A DNA stretch of 64,000 nt from contig JBJMLA010000144.1 of assembly GCA_045805505.1 (NCBI GenBank), positions 1 to 64,000 of the forward strand. Reading direction: 5' to 3'. Both the position numbers and the translations under genes were made by a program. This stretch comes from BP-464 sp045805505. GTDB lineage: Bacteria > Actinomycetota > Thermoleophilia > Solirubrobacterales > Solirubrobacteraceae. Under the pieces are notes generated by a model. It had not been told where the DNA came from, did no database searches, and worked only from the letters and a program-made list of their open reading frames with translations. This document shows, one piece after another, positions 40,093 to 48,828 of the stretch (position 1 is its first letter; each line of letters starts with the position of its first letter).

Positions 40093-41187
40093 CTAGACCT
40101 CCAGGAACCGGTCGTGGGGATCCAGCGCGCGGACGAGTCGCGCGCCGAACGGGCCGGTCGTCGTGCGACCGAGCCAGACGGGACCAACCGCACCGATGAG
40201 GACCAGGCCCCGCAGGCCGAGGCCCCGCAGCAGGTCGTCGAGCGGCTCCAGGCCCTCGAGGGCCGGCCACGCGATCCACGCGGCGGCGCCCGCGAGCGAG
40301 AACCGGATTCGCGCGGCGGGTTGCGAGCCGGCGAGGGCGAGGGCCAACGCCGGGACGTCTCGCGCGGTCAGCCCGACCCGGATGATGCTGCTGCCGCGCG
40401 CTGCCCACCGCAGGTCGGCCGCCTGCACCCAGAGGGCGGCGTCGTCACTGCCCGTGTGGTGGACGGCGTCGCGGCCGACCAGGGTCTCGATCCGGTGCCC
40501 ACGCGCCGCGAGGGTCTCAGGCGGGCCGCCGAGCCGCGCGAGGATGACGCCCTCGCCGGTGACGTCGAGGGCTTCGAGGTCGATCGGGCTGCCGGCGAGG
40601 AGCGTCGCGGTGCGGATCGCCTCGGCGGCCGTGCCCAGCGCGAGCTCGAGGGTTGCGGTCGCTCGGGGCCGCGGGAACACCTTCAGGGACACCTGGACCA
40701 TGACGCCGAGCCGTCCGATGGAGCCCACCATCAGCTTGGCGAGGTCGAACCCGGCCGCGTTCTTGACCACCTTGCCGCCGCCGGTGACGAGGTGGCCCGC
40801 GCCGTCGACGAAACGGACGCCGATGACGAAGTCGCGAACGCCGCCGTGCCGGAACGCGTTGGCGCCCGAGGCGCCGGCGGCGATCACGCCGCCGAGCGTG
40901 GCGCCCGCGCCGTTCAACGGTGGGTCGAAGGGCAGGTACTGGCCATGCTCGCCCAGCGCCTCGGCGATCTCGGCGACCGGCGTAGCGGCGCCCGCGGTCA
41001 GGGTCAGCTCGGCAGGGTCGTACTCGGCGATCCCGCGCAGCGCGCTGACGTCGAGAATGTCGACGTCGTCGCGGTCGGTAGACGACAACGCCGGCTTGGT
41101 CGCGCCGGCGACCGGGAGGATCCGGCGTCCGGGTGGGAGCTCGCGGATCGCTGCCTGCACCTCGTCGACCGTGGCCGCGGGCGTCAC
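40093..41187 (-). CDS. glcE: Glycolate oxidase FAD-binding subunit
   Basis: 364 residues from a GTG at 41187 (GTGA overlap with glcD). A PCMH-type FAD domain is shown by RILPVAGATKPALSS, GATLGGVIAAGASGAN, GGVRDFVIGVRFVDGAG and KNAAGFDLAKLMVGSIG. It lacks the C-terminal oxidase domain present in GlcD, as is normal for GlcE. It works in the GlcDEF complex that oxidises glycolate to glyoxylate at the membrane. Confidence 0.93.
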   Translation of the reverse strand: MTPAATVDEVQAAIRELPPGRRILPVAGATKPALSSTDRDDVDILDVSALRGIAEYDPAELTLTAGAATPVAEIAEALGEHGQYLPFDPPLNGAGATLGGVIAAGASGANAFRHGGVRDFVIGVRFVDGAGHLVTGGGKVVKNAAGFDLAKLMVGSIGRLGVMVQVSLKVFPRPRATATLELALGTAAEAIRTATLLAGSPIDLEALDVTGEGVILARLGGPPETLAARGHRIETLVGRDAVHHTGSDDAALWVQAADLRWAARGSSIIRVGLTARDVPALALALAGSQPAARIRFSLAGAAAWIAWPALEGLEPLDDLLRGLGLRGLVLIGAVGPVWLGRTTTGPFGARLVRALDPHDRFLEV

Positions 41188-42581
41188 GCGGGCACCGCCG
41201 GCCCGGGTTCGAGCATCTTGCCGCGGTTGGCCAGGCCGGCAGGATCGACTTCGTCCTTGATGCGCCACATCGCCGCGATGTCCTCGTCCGAGAACATCAG
41301 CCGTAAGTAGGCGCGTTTCTCCACGCCGACGCCGTGCTCGCCGGTGATCGAGCCACCGAGCGCGACGCACAGGCGCAAGATGTCGCCGGCCAAGTGCTCG
41401 GCGCGCTCGGTGGCGCCGTCCTCGCGGCCGTCGAACAGGATCAGCGGGTGGAGGTTGCCGTCGCCCGCGTGAAAGACGTTGGCCACCCGGATCCCGGCCG
41501 CCGCGCTCATCCGGTCGATCTCGGCGAGCGCCTCGCCGAGCCGCGTCCGCGGGACTACGCCGTCCTGGACGAGGTAGTCGGGTGAGAGCCAGCCGACAGC
41601 CGAAAATGCGCTCTTGCGGCCCTTCCAGATCAGCGCCCGCTCGCCGGGGTCCTCGGTGTGGCGCACGGTCGTCGCCCCGGAGTCGCGCAGCAGCGCGTCG
41701 AGCGCCACGGCGTCGGCGTCGACGATCTCGCGTTCCCCTTCGAGCTCGACGATCAGCAACGCCGCCCCCGGGGGGTAGCCCGGCTTGACCGACGCCTCCG
41801 CGGCCTCCATCGCCAGGGCGTCCATGATCTCCATCGCCACGGGCAGCAGACCGGCCCCGACGATCAAGGCGACGGCGTCGCCGGCCGCCTGGAGGCTGTC
41901 GTAGACGGCCAGCGACGTCCGGGTGGACTCAGGCACGGTGACGAGCCGCAGCGTGATCTCGACCGCGATCCCGAAGAGGCCCTCGGACCCACAGAACATG
42001 CCCGTCCAGTCCGGCCCGATGACCTCGGTCGACGCCGAGCCGATCTCGTCGATCTCGCCGTCGGGCAGGACGACCTTCATACCCAGGACATGGTTGCTGG
42101 TCATGCCGTGCTTGAGGCAGTGGGCGCCACCTGAGTTGAAGGCGACGTTGCCGCCGATCGTGCAAACGGACTGGCTCGAGGGATCGGGCGCGTAGGCCAG
42201 GCCGTGCTGCGCCGCAGCGGCGCTGACGCTGAGGTTGATGACCCCGGGCTCGACCACGGCGGTTCGCGTCTCGGGATCCAGCGAGAGGATCCGGTTCATC
42301 CGGTTGAGCGCGATCACGACGCCCCCGGCGATCGGCAGTGATCCACCCGACAGCGAGGTCCCGCTGCCGCGAGCCACGAAGGGGACACCGGCCTCGTGGC
42401 AGGCGCGCACCGCCGCCACGACGTCCGCGGTGGACTCGGCGACGACGACCGCGAGCGGGCGCTCGTGGAACGCGGTCAGGCCGTCGGACCCGAATGCCGA
42501 GAGCTGCGCGGGGCTGGTCAGGAGGCGGTCGCCGAGCCCGAGGCGCAGCAGTGGTTCCGGGACAGACATCGGTGCTTGCAT
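41184..42581 (-). CDS. glcD: Glycolate oxidase catalytic FAD subunit
   Basis: 465 residues from the ATG at 42581 (AAGGA ten bases upstream); an ATG at 42569 is an alternative. FAD-binding motifs VARGSGTSLSGGSLP, PDPSSQSVCTIGGNVAFNSG and the C-terminal VFHAGDGNLHP and GGSITGEHGVGVEKR are diagnostic of GlcD/D-lactate-dehydrogenase-type oxidases. First gene of the glcDEF-aceB operon. It is divergent from a GntR regulator; the start codon lies within one arm of a long palindrome. Confidence 0.94.
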   Translation of the reverse strand: MQAPMSVPEPLLRLGLGDRLLTSPAQLSAFGSDGLTAFHERPLAVVVAESTADVVAAVRACHEAGVPFVARGSGTSLSGGSLPIAGGVVIALNRMNRILSLDPETRTAVVEPGVINLSVSAAAAQHGLAYAPDPSSQSVCTIGGNVAFNSGGAHCLKHGMTSNHVLGMKVVLPDGEIDEIGSASTEVIGPDWTGMFCGSEGLFGIAVEITLRLVTVPESTRTSLAVYDSLQAAGDAVALIVGAGLLPVAMEIMDALAMEAAEASVKPGYPPGAALLIVELEGEREIVDADAVALDALLRDSGATTVRHTEDPGERALIWKGRKSAFSAVGWLSPDYLVQDGVVPRTRLGEALAEIDRMSAAAGIRVANVFHAGDGNLHPLILFDGREDGATERAEHLAGDILRLCVALGGSITGEHGVGVEKRAYLRLMFSDEDIAAMWRIKDEVDPAGLANRGKMLEPGPAVPA

Positions 42582-42627
42582 CTATGTCATGTCCTTGTCG
42601 TGAAGTCAAGGATGCGATATAGATGCA
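42577..42627. promoter_or_regulatory. 51-bp imperfect palindrome between glcD and gntR
   Basis: Outer arms TGCATCTAT (42577-42585) and ATAGATGCA (42619-42627) and inner arms TCCTTG (42592-42597) and CAAGGA (42607-42612) are all centred on 42602. Inner arms double as ribosome binding sites on the two strands, and the outer arms contain or abut start codons. Likely operator for the adjacent GntR protein. Confidence 0.6.
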
Positions 42628-43265
42628 TGATGTCCGCGACAGATCGCGCTTATCGCTTCACGAAGCAGCGGATCCTCGACGGGCGCTTCGACGGCGGCGA
42701 CCTCATCAGCGAGGGGGATGTGGCCGTCAAGATCGGGCTGAGCCGGACGCCCGTGCGCGAAGCGTTCCTGCGGCTCGAAGGCGAAGGGCTGCTGCGCCTC
42801 TATCCCAAGCGCGGCGCGCTGGTGGTGCCGGTGTCGGTGACCGAGATCGAGAGCGTCATGGAAACCCGGCTGCTCGTCGAGCGCCACGCGATCGAGAAGG
42901 TCATCCGGATGGGCGCGCCTGTCGCCGACGCCCTGCACCGCTCGCTCGAGCAGCAGACCGCGCTCATCGCAGAGGGCCGGGCGCTGGAGTTCGTCGAGGC
43001 CGACCGCGAGTTCCATCGCCTGTTCGTCGCCGCCGCCGGCAACGCGATCCTCCTGGGCCTGCACGACTCGCTTCGCGATCGCCAGAGCCGCATGAACCTG
43101 GCGGCGATCGGCCGCGACGAAGGTCGCGTCGAGCAGATCCGCGTCGAGCACGAGAGCCTGGCGTCGGCGGTCATCGCGGGCGAGCTCGAGCGCGCCCTTG
43201 CGCTCGTCCAGACGCACCTCGACGGCACGCTTGCGCTGCTGCACCCCGGATTCCACGCCGTCTGA
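42627..43265 (+). CDS. GntR/FadR-family (FCD) transcriptional regulator
   Basis: 212 residues from the ATG at 42627; ATG 42630 and 42612 are also in frame. A short N-terminal winged helix (LISEGDVAVKIGLSRTPVREAFLRLEGEGLL) precedes an FCD ligand domain (about 80-205) with EADREFHRLFVAAAGN and EHESLASAVIAGELERA, where His residues bind a metal in this family. FCD regulators sense organic acids. Position across the palindrome from glcD suggests a glycolate-type (GlcC-like) sensor, but it could equally serve the catabolic genes that follow on its own strand. Confidence 0.88.
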   Translation: MMSATDRAYRFTKQRILDGRFDGGDLISEGDVAVKIGLSRTPVREAFLRLEGEGLLRLYPKRGALVVPVSVTEIESVMETRLLVERHAIEKVIRMGAPVADALHRSLEQQTALIAEGRALEFVEADREFHRLFVAAAGNAILLGLHDSLRDRQSRMNLAAIGRDEGRVEQIRVEHESLASAVIAGELERALALVQTHLDGTLALLHPGFHAV

Positions 43266-43278
43266 GAAAGAGGGACCC

Positions 43279-43992
43279 ATGACCGTCAACGCCGAGGACC
43301 CGCGGGTCATCGCCGGGCTCGCCGCCCAGGGCGCCGGCCGTTCCGCGCTGCTGGAGGCGGGCGCCGTGCATGTCGGCTGGAAGGCCGGGATGGGAACGGC
43401 CGCGGCCAAGACCGCAACCGGCCTGGCCGCCCCCATCGTCGGGTTCCTCACGGACCGGACGCGCCATGGCGGCGGCAGCGAAATCGGCCTCGAGGGGTTC
43501 GGGAACCCGCTGCTCGAGCCAGAGGTCGCCGTCCGCCTGGGCGCCGACCTCCCGGCGGGCTCATCGGTGAACGAGACGGCGGCGGCCATCAGCCACGTCG
43601 GCCCGGCGATCGAAGTCGTCGACATCGGCGACGCGAGCGATCTTGAGGCCGTGCTCGCCGGCAACGTGTTCCACCGGGCGTTCCTGCTCGGGGAGCTCGA
43701 GCCGCTGACCGGCGACCTCGGCGACGTCCGCCTGCGGGTCCAGGTCGACGAGCAGCCGCCGCTCGAAGCGATCGACCCGCGAAAGGCGCTCGGCGACCTC
43801 GAGGTCGTGGTTCAGGCCATCGCCGACCAGCTCCGGCTCGCGGGTACGGGAGCCCGTGCCGGCGACGTGATCATCACCGGCTCGGCGATCCCGCCGATCC
43901 CGCTCGGCACGGTCGCGCAGGTGGTCGTCGAACTCTCCGGCGGGCAGGTCGCCGCCCGCTTTACACCAACCGATAAGTTGGACATCGACTGA
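43279..43992 (+). CDS. 2-keto-4-pentenoate hydratase / FAH-family enzyme
   Basis: 237 residues from the ATG at 43279, preceded by AAGAGGGA. The segment EAGAVHVGWKAGMG, the acidic LLEPEVAVRLGADL, and GPAIEVVD followed by HRAFLLG are the order of MhpD-like 2-hydroxypenta-2,4-dienoate hydratases and related decarboxylases; the C-terminus VIITGSAIPPIPLG forms the usual beta sheet. These enzymes hydrate vinylpyruvates from meta-cleavage pathways using Mg/Mn. It is a little short (typical 260). It follows the GntR gene by 13 bp and precedes the LLM enzyme. Confidence 0.8.
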   Translation: MTVNAEDPRVIAGLAAQGAGRSALLEAGAVHVGWKAGMGTAAAKTATGLAAPIVGFLTDRTRHGGGSEIGLEGFGNPLLEPEVAVRLGADLPAGSSVNETAAAISHVGPAIEVVDIGDASDLEAVLAGNVFHRAFLLGELEPLTGDLGDVRLRVQVDEQPPLEAIDPRKALGDLEVVVQAIADQLRLAGTGARAGDVIITGSAIPPIPLGTVAQVVVELSGGQVAARFTPTDKLDID

Positions 43993-44002
43993 TGTCAGAC
44001 TT
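43975..44002. promoter_or_regulatory. Inverted repeat (AAGTTGGACAT / ATGTCAGACTT) before the LLM gene
   Basis: Arms 43975-43985 and 43992-44002 match at 9 of 11 positions around a 6-bp spacer. The half-site recurs at 49683 and 49842. It covers the ATG at 43992, which argues that the real LLM start is the ATG at 44031. Confidence 0.55.
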
Positions 44003-44030
44003 TCAGCTACCCACGAAGGGGACTCCCAGG

Positions 44031-45161
44031 ATGGACCGAACGAACCCCGCCGCGACCGTTGCCCGCCCCAAGATGCTCGATGGTCCCAACGCCTTCAAGC
44101 TGGCGGCATTCGGATTCAACATCAGCGGCGGTCTGACGATGACCTCTGCACCCGGGACTCCCGAGGTCGCCTGGGACGAGAGCAGGAGGATCGCCCTGGC
44201 GGCCGAGCGCGCTGGATTCGACGCGGTGATCCCCGTGGACCGCTGGCGCGGGTTCGGCGGCGACACCGACTTCAACTCGCGCTCATTCGAGACGCTCACC
44301 TGGGCAGCGGCGCTCTCGGCCATCACGACCGAGATCGACGTGTTCGCCACGTTCGCCATGCCCACGGCCCATCCGGTGCGCCTGGCGAAGGAGATCGCGA
44401 CCATCGACCACATCGCCGGCGGGCGCTTTGGCATCAACTTCGTGGCGGGCTGGAACACCCACGAGGTCAGCATGTTCGGAGTCGACCAGCGTGATCATGA
44501 CGCGCGCTACGCGTTTGCCGACGAGGTCTTGACCATCCTCAAGCGGATCGCGGCCGAGGACGAGCCGTTCGACTTCAAGGGCGAGTTCTTCGAGATCCCG
44601 TCGATCCACTCCAAGCCCAAGCCGCTGCAGACGCCCTACCCCGCGGTGATGAGCGCCGGCGTGAGCCCGCGGGGTCGCGACTTCGCTGCCAAGCACGCTG
44701 ACATCAGCTTCATCGCCGTCGACTCGATCGAGACGGCACGCACGATGGTCGCCGAGACCAAGGCCAACGCCCGCGACACCTACGGGCGCGATCTGGGCGT
44801 GTTCGCGGCGTGTCAGGTCGTATGCGCGGACACCGAGCAGGAGGCCCGGCGCTTCTACGACTACTACGTGCACGAGAAGGGCGACTGGAACGCGTGCGCG
44901 AACCTCATGGACATCTACGCCCCGAACACCGGGGCGGGCGCCCGCTTCGAGCGCAACGAGCTCACCGAGCGCACGGTCGCCGGCTGGGGCGGACGCCCGC
45001 TCGTGGGCACGCCCGAGATGATCGCCCAGGAGTTCGTCGACATGGCCGAGGCCGGCCTAGACGGCTCGACGCTCTCGTGGGTGAACTACGAGGAGGGCAT
45101 CGGGCTGTTCGCCGAGCAGGTCCTGCCGCTCCTCGAACAGGCCGGGCTGCGCGCGGCGTAG
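44031..45161 (+). CDS. RutA-like LLM-class flavin monooxygenase
   Basis: 376 residues from the ATG at 44031 (AAGGGGA eight bases before it); an ATG at 43992 would add 13 residues. The sequence RWRGFGGDTDFNSRSFETLT, then IDHIAGGRFGINFVAGW, closely follows pyrimidine monooxygenase RutA and its relatives (dimethylsulfone and related FMNH2-dependent monooxygenases). These TIM-barrel enzymes use reduced FMN and oxygen, some through a flavin-N5-peroxide, to cleave C-N, C-S or C-Cl bonds. A flavin reductase gene is not seen nearby. The gene ends convergently with the OYE-type reductase over a small hairpin. Confidence 0.85.
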   Translation: MDRTNPAATVARPKMLDGPNAFKLAAFGFNISGGLTMTSAPGTPEVAWDESRRIALAAERAGFDAVIPVDRWRGFGGDTDFNSRSFETLTWAAALSAITTEIDVFATFAMPTAHPVRLAKEIATIDHIAGGRFGINFVAGWNTHEVSMFGVDQRDHDARYAFADEVLTILKRIAAEDEPFDFKGEFFEIPSIHSKPKPLQTPYPAVMSAGVSPRGRDFAAKHADISFIAVDSIETARTMVAETKANARDTYGRDLGVFAACQVVCADTEQEARRFYDYYVHEKGDWNACANLMDIYAPNTGAGARFERNELTERTVAGWGGRPLVGTPEMIAQEFVDMAEAGLDGSTLSWVNYEEGIGLFAEQVLPLLEQAGLRAA

Positions 45162-45175
45162 CCCGGCGGCCGGGC
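45161..45175. terminator. Hairpin between convergent genes
   Basis: GCCCGG-CGG-CCGGGC forms a perfect six-pair stem directly between the stops of the LLM gene and the convergent OYE gene. There is no T tract, so termination activity is only suggested by position. Confidence 0.35.
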
Positions 45176-45177
45176 CC

Positions 45178-47115
45178 TCACACCGAGCGGCCCGCCCGGT
45201 GGCCCTCCAGGATGGCCATGTCGAGGTGCCGCGGGGCTACGCAGTCGCCGACGGCGATGGTGCGCACGTCGGTGCGCTCGCGCAGCGGCGCGAGCAGTGA
45301 GTCGTTGACGCCGGCGTCTCCGCACACGACGACCCGGTCGATGCCGTTCAGCGTCCACGGCGGCGCGCCGAACACGCCGGCGAGCTCGACCGTCCCATCC
45401 GGGCGCACCGAGGTCACCGCCGTGGCGGCGGAGAGCACGGCTCCCTTGCCTGTGACGAGTTGCATCAACCGGACCCATGCGGTGCCGCCGATGTGCATGC
45501 CCGCAAAGGGGTGGGGGGTGACCAGGTGCACCGCGTGCCCCGCGTCGAGCAGAAAGTCCGCGACGGCGAGTCCCTGGACGTGTCCTTCCAGGTCGACGAT
45601 CACCACCGACTCGCGGGAGGCCGGCGGCTCGACGAGCACATCCCAGCTGGTCGAAGCGCCCGGGTAGGCCGAGGCGCGTGGTGTCGAGCCGGTGGCCAGC
45701 ACGACCACGTCGGGGCTCAGCGACCCGAGCGCCTCGTACTCGATCGTCACGCCGAGCTCGACGTCGACGGCGAGCTCTTCCAGGAGGCCAACGCGATGAT
45801 CGATGACCTTGCGCACCTCGGCGCGGGAGGCGGGAAGCGCCGCGAAGCGCAGCTGGCCTCCGAGTTCGTCGCCCTGTTCGCACAACCGGACGCGGTGGCC
45901 GGCCCGCGCGGCGACGATCGCGGCCTCCATCCCGGCGGGACCGCCACCGACGACCAGCACGTCGCGCGGCTCGGTGGCGCGGCGGGCCGTTGCGCGGCCC
46001 AGCTCGCGCTCGCGGCCCGCAGCCGGGTTGTGCACACAGGTGACGTGGCGGCCCGCCCAGAGGCGCGATTGGCAGTAGTTGCAGCCGATGCACGGGCGGA
46101 TCTCGTCGGCGCGGCCGCTGAGGGCCTTTGCGGCGAACTCGGGATCGCAGATCAGCTCGCGGGCCATGCCGATCAGGTCAGCCGCCCCGCCGGCGACCAG
46201 CCGCTCGCCGACGTCCGGGGACAGCATGCGGCCCGCGGCGAGGACCGGGACGTCGATCGCCGCCCGGATCGCCGCGGCCAGTGGAGCGAGGTGGCCGGCC
46301 GGCGTGCCCATGGGCGCGGTCTGTATCTCCATGTTCGCGTAGGTCCCGTAGGACACGCTGACGTAGGCCACCGCACCCGTCGCACAGAGGCGCCGGGCGA
46401 TCTCCGCGGTCTCGTCGACGCCCAGCCCTCCTGGGACGCCCTCTTCGCCGCTGAGCCGGATGCCGATCGCCAGCTCGGGACCGGCCGCTTCGGCGACTGC
46501 AGCCAGGATCTCGAGCGGAAAGCGGAGGCGGCGGTCGTCTGACCCTCCGTAGCCGTCCTCGCGATGGTTGGTGATCCGGGAGAGGAACTGCTGAGGCAGG
46601 TACCCGTGGCCCATGTGGATCTCGATGCCGTCGGCGCCGCCGGCCCGCGCCGCAGCGGCGCCGTCTGCATAGGCCCTCACGAGCTCGCCGATCTCCTCGG
46701 TCGAGACCGCGTGGGGTATCTCGTGATTGAGCGGGCCGGCCACGGCAGAGGCCGACCAGGCCGCGCGGTCGATGACCATGCTGTCGGTGTTGTTGCCGCA
46801 GTGCCACAGCTGGGCGACGAAGCGCGTGCCCGCAGCGTGGAGGTCGGCGGAGATCCTGCGATAGGCGTCGACGATGGCGGGGTTGTAGATCTCGACCGTC
46901 TGCGCCATGTGCGCCGCGGTGGGGTGCACGCTCTGCGCCTCGGTGACGATCATGGCCACGCCACCGCGCGCCCGTTCTCCGTAGTAGGCGGCCAGCTGCT
47001 CGCCCGGGACGCCGTGATCGGCCATGGCCGTCGCGTGGCCCGTCTGGACCAGGCGGTTGGGCAACGTCCACGGGCCGACGGCCAGGGGACTCGCCAAGCA
47101 CGGGAACGGGGTCAT
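45178..47115 (-). CDS. OYE-type NADH:flavin / 2,4-dienoyl-CoA reductase-like enzyme
   Basis: 645 residues. An old-yellow-enzyme FMN barrel (about 1-370: QLWHCGNNTD, IEIHMGHGYLPQQFLS, YGGSDDRRLRFPLEI, GMARELICDP) is followed by a 4Fe-4S site CIGCNYCQSRLW...CVHNP and an FAD/NAD(P)-binding half (VLVVGGGPAGMEAA, GDELGGQL). This is the layout of FadH-type dienoyl-CoA reductase, enoate reductase and trimethylamine dehydrogenase. It reduces activated C=C bonds or demethylates small substrates. Last of the citE-like, MaoC, acyl-CoA dehydrogenase, OYE operon (13-bp gap). Confidence 0.9.
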   Translation of the reverse strand: MTPFPCLASPLAVGPWTLPNRLVQTGHATAMADHGVPGEQLAAYYGERARGGVAMIVTEAQSVHPTAAHMAQTVEIYNPAIVDAYRRISADLHAAGTRFVAQLWHCGNNTDSMVIDRAAWSASAVAGPLNHEIPHAVSTEEIGELVRAYADGAAAARAGGADGIEIHMGHGYLPQQFLSRITNHREDGYGGSDDRRLRFPLEILAAVAEAAGPELAIGIRLSGEEGVPGGLGVDETAEIARRLCATGAVAYVSVSYGTYANMEIQTAPMGTPAGHLAPLAAAIRAAIDVPVLAAGRMLSPDVGERLVAGGAADLIGMARELICDPEFAAKALSGRADEIRPCIGCNYCQSRLWAGRHVTCVHNPAAGRERELGRATARRATEPRDVLVVGGGPAGMEAAIVAARAGHRVRLCEQGDELGGQLRFAALPASRAEVRKVIDHRVGLLEELAVDVELGVTIEYEALGSLSPDVVVLATGSTPRASAYPGASTSWDVLVEPPASRESVVIVDLEGHVQGLAVADFLLDAGHAVHLVTPHPFAGMHIGGTAWVRLMQLVTGKGAVLSAATAVTSVRPDGTVELAGVFGAPPWTLNGIDRVVVCGDAGVNDSLLAPLRERTDVRTIAVGDCVAPRHLDMAILEGHRAGRSV

Positions 47116-47128
47116 CGAGCCTTCTTCG

Positions 47129-48304
47129 CTAGTAGGAGCGCGGCAGCCCCAGGACGTGCTGGGCGATGTGCGCGAGAACCAGGTTGTTCGAGACGGGGGC
47201 CACGGTGTACAGGCGGGTCTCGCGGAACTTGCGCTCGATGTCGTACTCGCGCGCGAAGCCGAATCCGCCGTGGGTGTCCATGCAGGCGTTCGCCGCTGCC
47301 CAAGCCGCCTCGGAGGCCAGCAGCTTGGCCATGTTCGCCTCCGCGCCGCACGGCGCGCCGGCCTCGAACAGGCGCGCGGCCTCGCGGCGCATGAGATCGG
47401 CGGCCCGCAGGGACGCATAGGCGTGGGCGATCGGGAACTGCACGCCCTGGTTCTGGCCGATCGGACGTCCGAAGACCACGCGCTCGGAGGCGTAGGCCGC
47501 CGCGCGCTCGGTGAAGAAGCGACCATCGCCGTAGCACTCCGCCGCGATCAGGATGCGCTCGGCGTTCATGCCCGTGAGGATCTGCTTGAAGCCCTTCCCC
47601 TCCTCGCCGACCAGCGCGTCCGCCGGCAGGGGGACGTCGTCGAAGAAGATCTCGGTCGTGTGATGGTTGAGCATCACGTCGATCCCGCGGATGGTCATCC
47701 CGTTGCGGCGCGCCTCGTGCATGTCGACGATGAACGTGGACAGGCCATCGCTGCGCTTGGCGACGTCGGCCAGGGGGGTGGTCCGGGCCAGCAGGAGCAT
47801 CAGGTCTGAGTGCTCGGCCCGCGAGGTCCAGATCTTCTGGCCGGAGATGACCCAGCCGGTGTCGGTGCGCTTGGCCGTCGTGGCGATCTGCGTTGTGTCG
47901 GACCCGGCGCCGGGCTCCGTGACGGCGAAGGCCTGCAGGCGCTGGTTGCCGGCGGCGATCTCGGGGAGGTAGCGCGCGCGCTGCTCCTCGGAGCCGTGAC
48001 GCAGGAGGATGCCCATGATGTACATCTGGGCGTGGCAGGCCCCCGAGTTGGCACCCGACGCGTTGATCTCCTCGAGGATGGCGCTCGCGGCGCCGATCCC
48101 CAGGCCCGCGCCGCCGTACTGCTCGGGAATGAGTGCCGAGAGCCATCCGTGCTCGGTGAGCGCGGCGACGAACTCCTCGGGGTAGCCGTCGGGCTCGAGC
48201 CGTTGCCAGTAGGGGCCGTCGAAGCGCTCGCAGAGTGCGCGGACGGCCGCTCGGATCTCGCTGAGCTCGTCGCTCGTCGTCGCCACAGTCGTCGATGCGC
48301 TCAT
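47129..48304 (-). CDS. Acyl-CoA dehydrogenase
   Basis: 391 residues. Typical motifs: AVTEPGAGSDTTQ, ISGQKIWTSRAEHSD and DTHGGFGFAREYDIERKFRE. At the position of the usual catalytic base (YEGT in medium-chain enzymes) it reads TVAPVSNNL, so the Glu is not there, as in the subset of acyl-CoA dehydrogenases whose base is elsewhere. It oxidises an acyl-CoA to the 2-enoyl-CoA using FAD. It is coupled to the MaoC gene by ATGA. Gene order with MaoC and CitE-like lyase matches the M. tuberculosis fadE19-Rv2499c-Rv2498c block. Confidence 0.9.
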   Translation of the reverse strand: MSASTTVATTSDELSEIRAAVRALCERFDGPYWQRLEPDGYPEEFVAALTEHGWLSALIPEQYGGAGLGIGAASAILEEINASGANSGACHAQMYIMGILLRHGSEEQRARYLPEIAAGNQRLQAFAVTEPGAGSDTTQIATTAKRTDTGWVISGQKIWTSRAEHSDLMLLLARTTPLADVAKRSDGLSTFIVDMHEARRNGMTIRGIDVMLNHHTTEIFFDDVPLPADALVGEEGKGFKQILTGMNAERILIAAECYGDGRFFTERAAAYASERVVFGRPIGQNQGVQFPIAHAYASLRAADLMRREAARLFEAGAPCGAEANMAKLLASEAAWAAANACMDTHGGFGFAREYDIERKFRETRLYTVAPVSNNLVLAHIAQHVLGLPRSY

Positions 48305-48828
48305 GCGACTCGCCACTCCTCGCTGGTTCGGACCGGCGCCCCGGTGGCCCCGGGGGCTGAGCGCCGGTGGATCATGAACGTCCTCTTGAACTCGATGACG
48401 ACCTCTTCGCGCTGGTTGATGCCACGCGTGCGGACGTCGACGATGCCCGCGTCCGGGCGGCTGTCGGAGGCCCGCGCTCCGAGGATCTCGGTCTGGGCCC
48501 ACAGCGTGTCGCCCACGTAGACCGGGGCAGGAAGGTGGATGTCGGTCCACGCCAGGTTCGCCACCGCGTTCTCGCTGGTGTCCGGCACGCTCAGGCCGGT
48601 GACCAGGGCGACGGTCAGGCAGCTGTTGACCAGGGGACGTCCGAACGCCGACTGCTCGGCGTAGTGGTCGTTGAAGTGCAGTTGGTTGGTGTTCATCGTC
48701 AGGCAGGTGAACCAGACGTTGTCGGTCTCGGTGACGGTGCGACCGAGGCGGCTGGTGAACACCAACCCGGGCTCGAGGTCCTCGAAGAAGCGGCCGCGCC
48801 ACTCGGTCGGCGCTGGGGCATTGGTCAT
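48301..48828 (-). CDS. MaoC-family dehydratase, itaconyl/mesaconyl-CoA hydratase type
   Basis: 175 residues from the ATG at 48828. The segment GRTVTETDNVWFTCLTMNTN followed by QLHFNDHYAEQSAFGRPLVN is the hot-dog hydratase motif in the variant found in itaconyl-CoA and mesaconyl-CoA hydratases (MNT in place of the GD of crotonyl-specific enzymes; His retained). It would hydrate a branched dicarboxylic enoyl-CoA. It sits between the CitE-like lyase and the acyl-CoA dehydrogenase, with 4-bp overlaps on both sides, which supports sequential action: hydration, then cleavage. Confidence 0.85.
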   Translation of the reverse strand: MTNAPAPTEWRGRFFEDLEPGLVFTSRLGRTVTETDNVWFTCLTMNTNQLHFNDHYAEQSAFGRPLVNSCLTVALVTGLSVPDTSENAVANLAWTDIHLPAPVYVGDTLWAQTEILGARASDSRPDAGIVDVRTRGINQREEVVIEFKRTFMIHRRSAPGATGAPVRTSEEWRVA

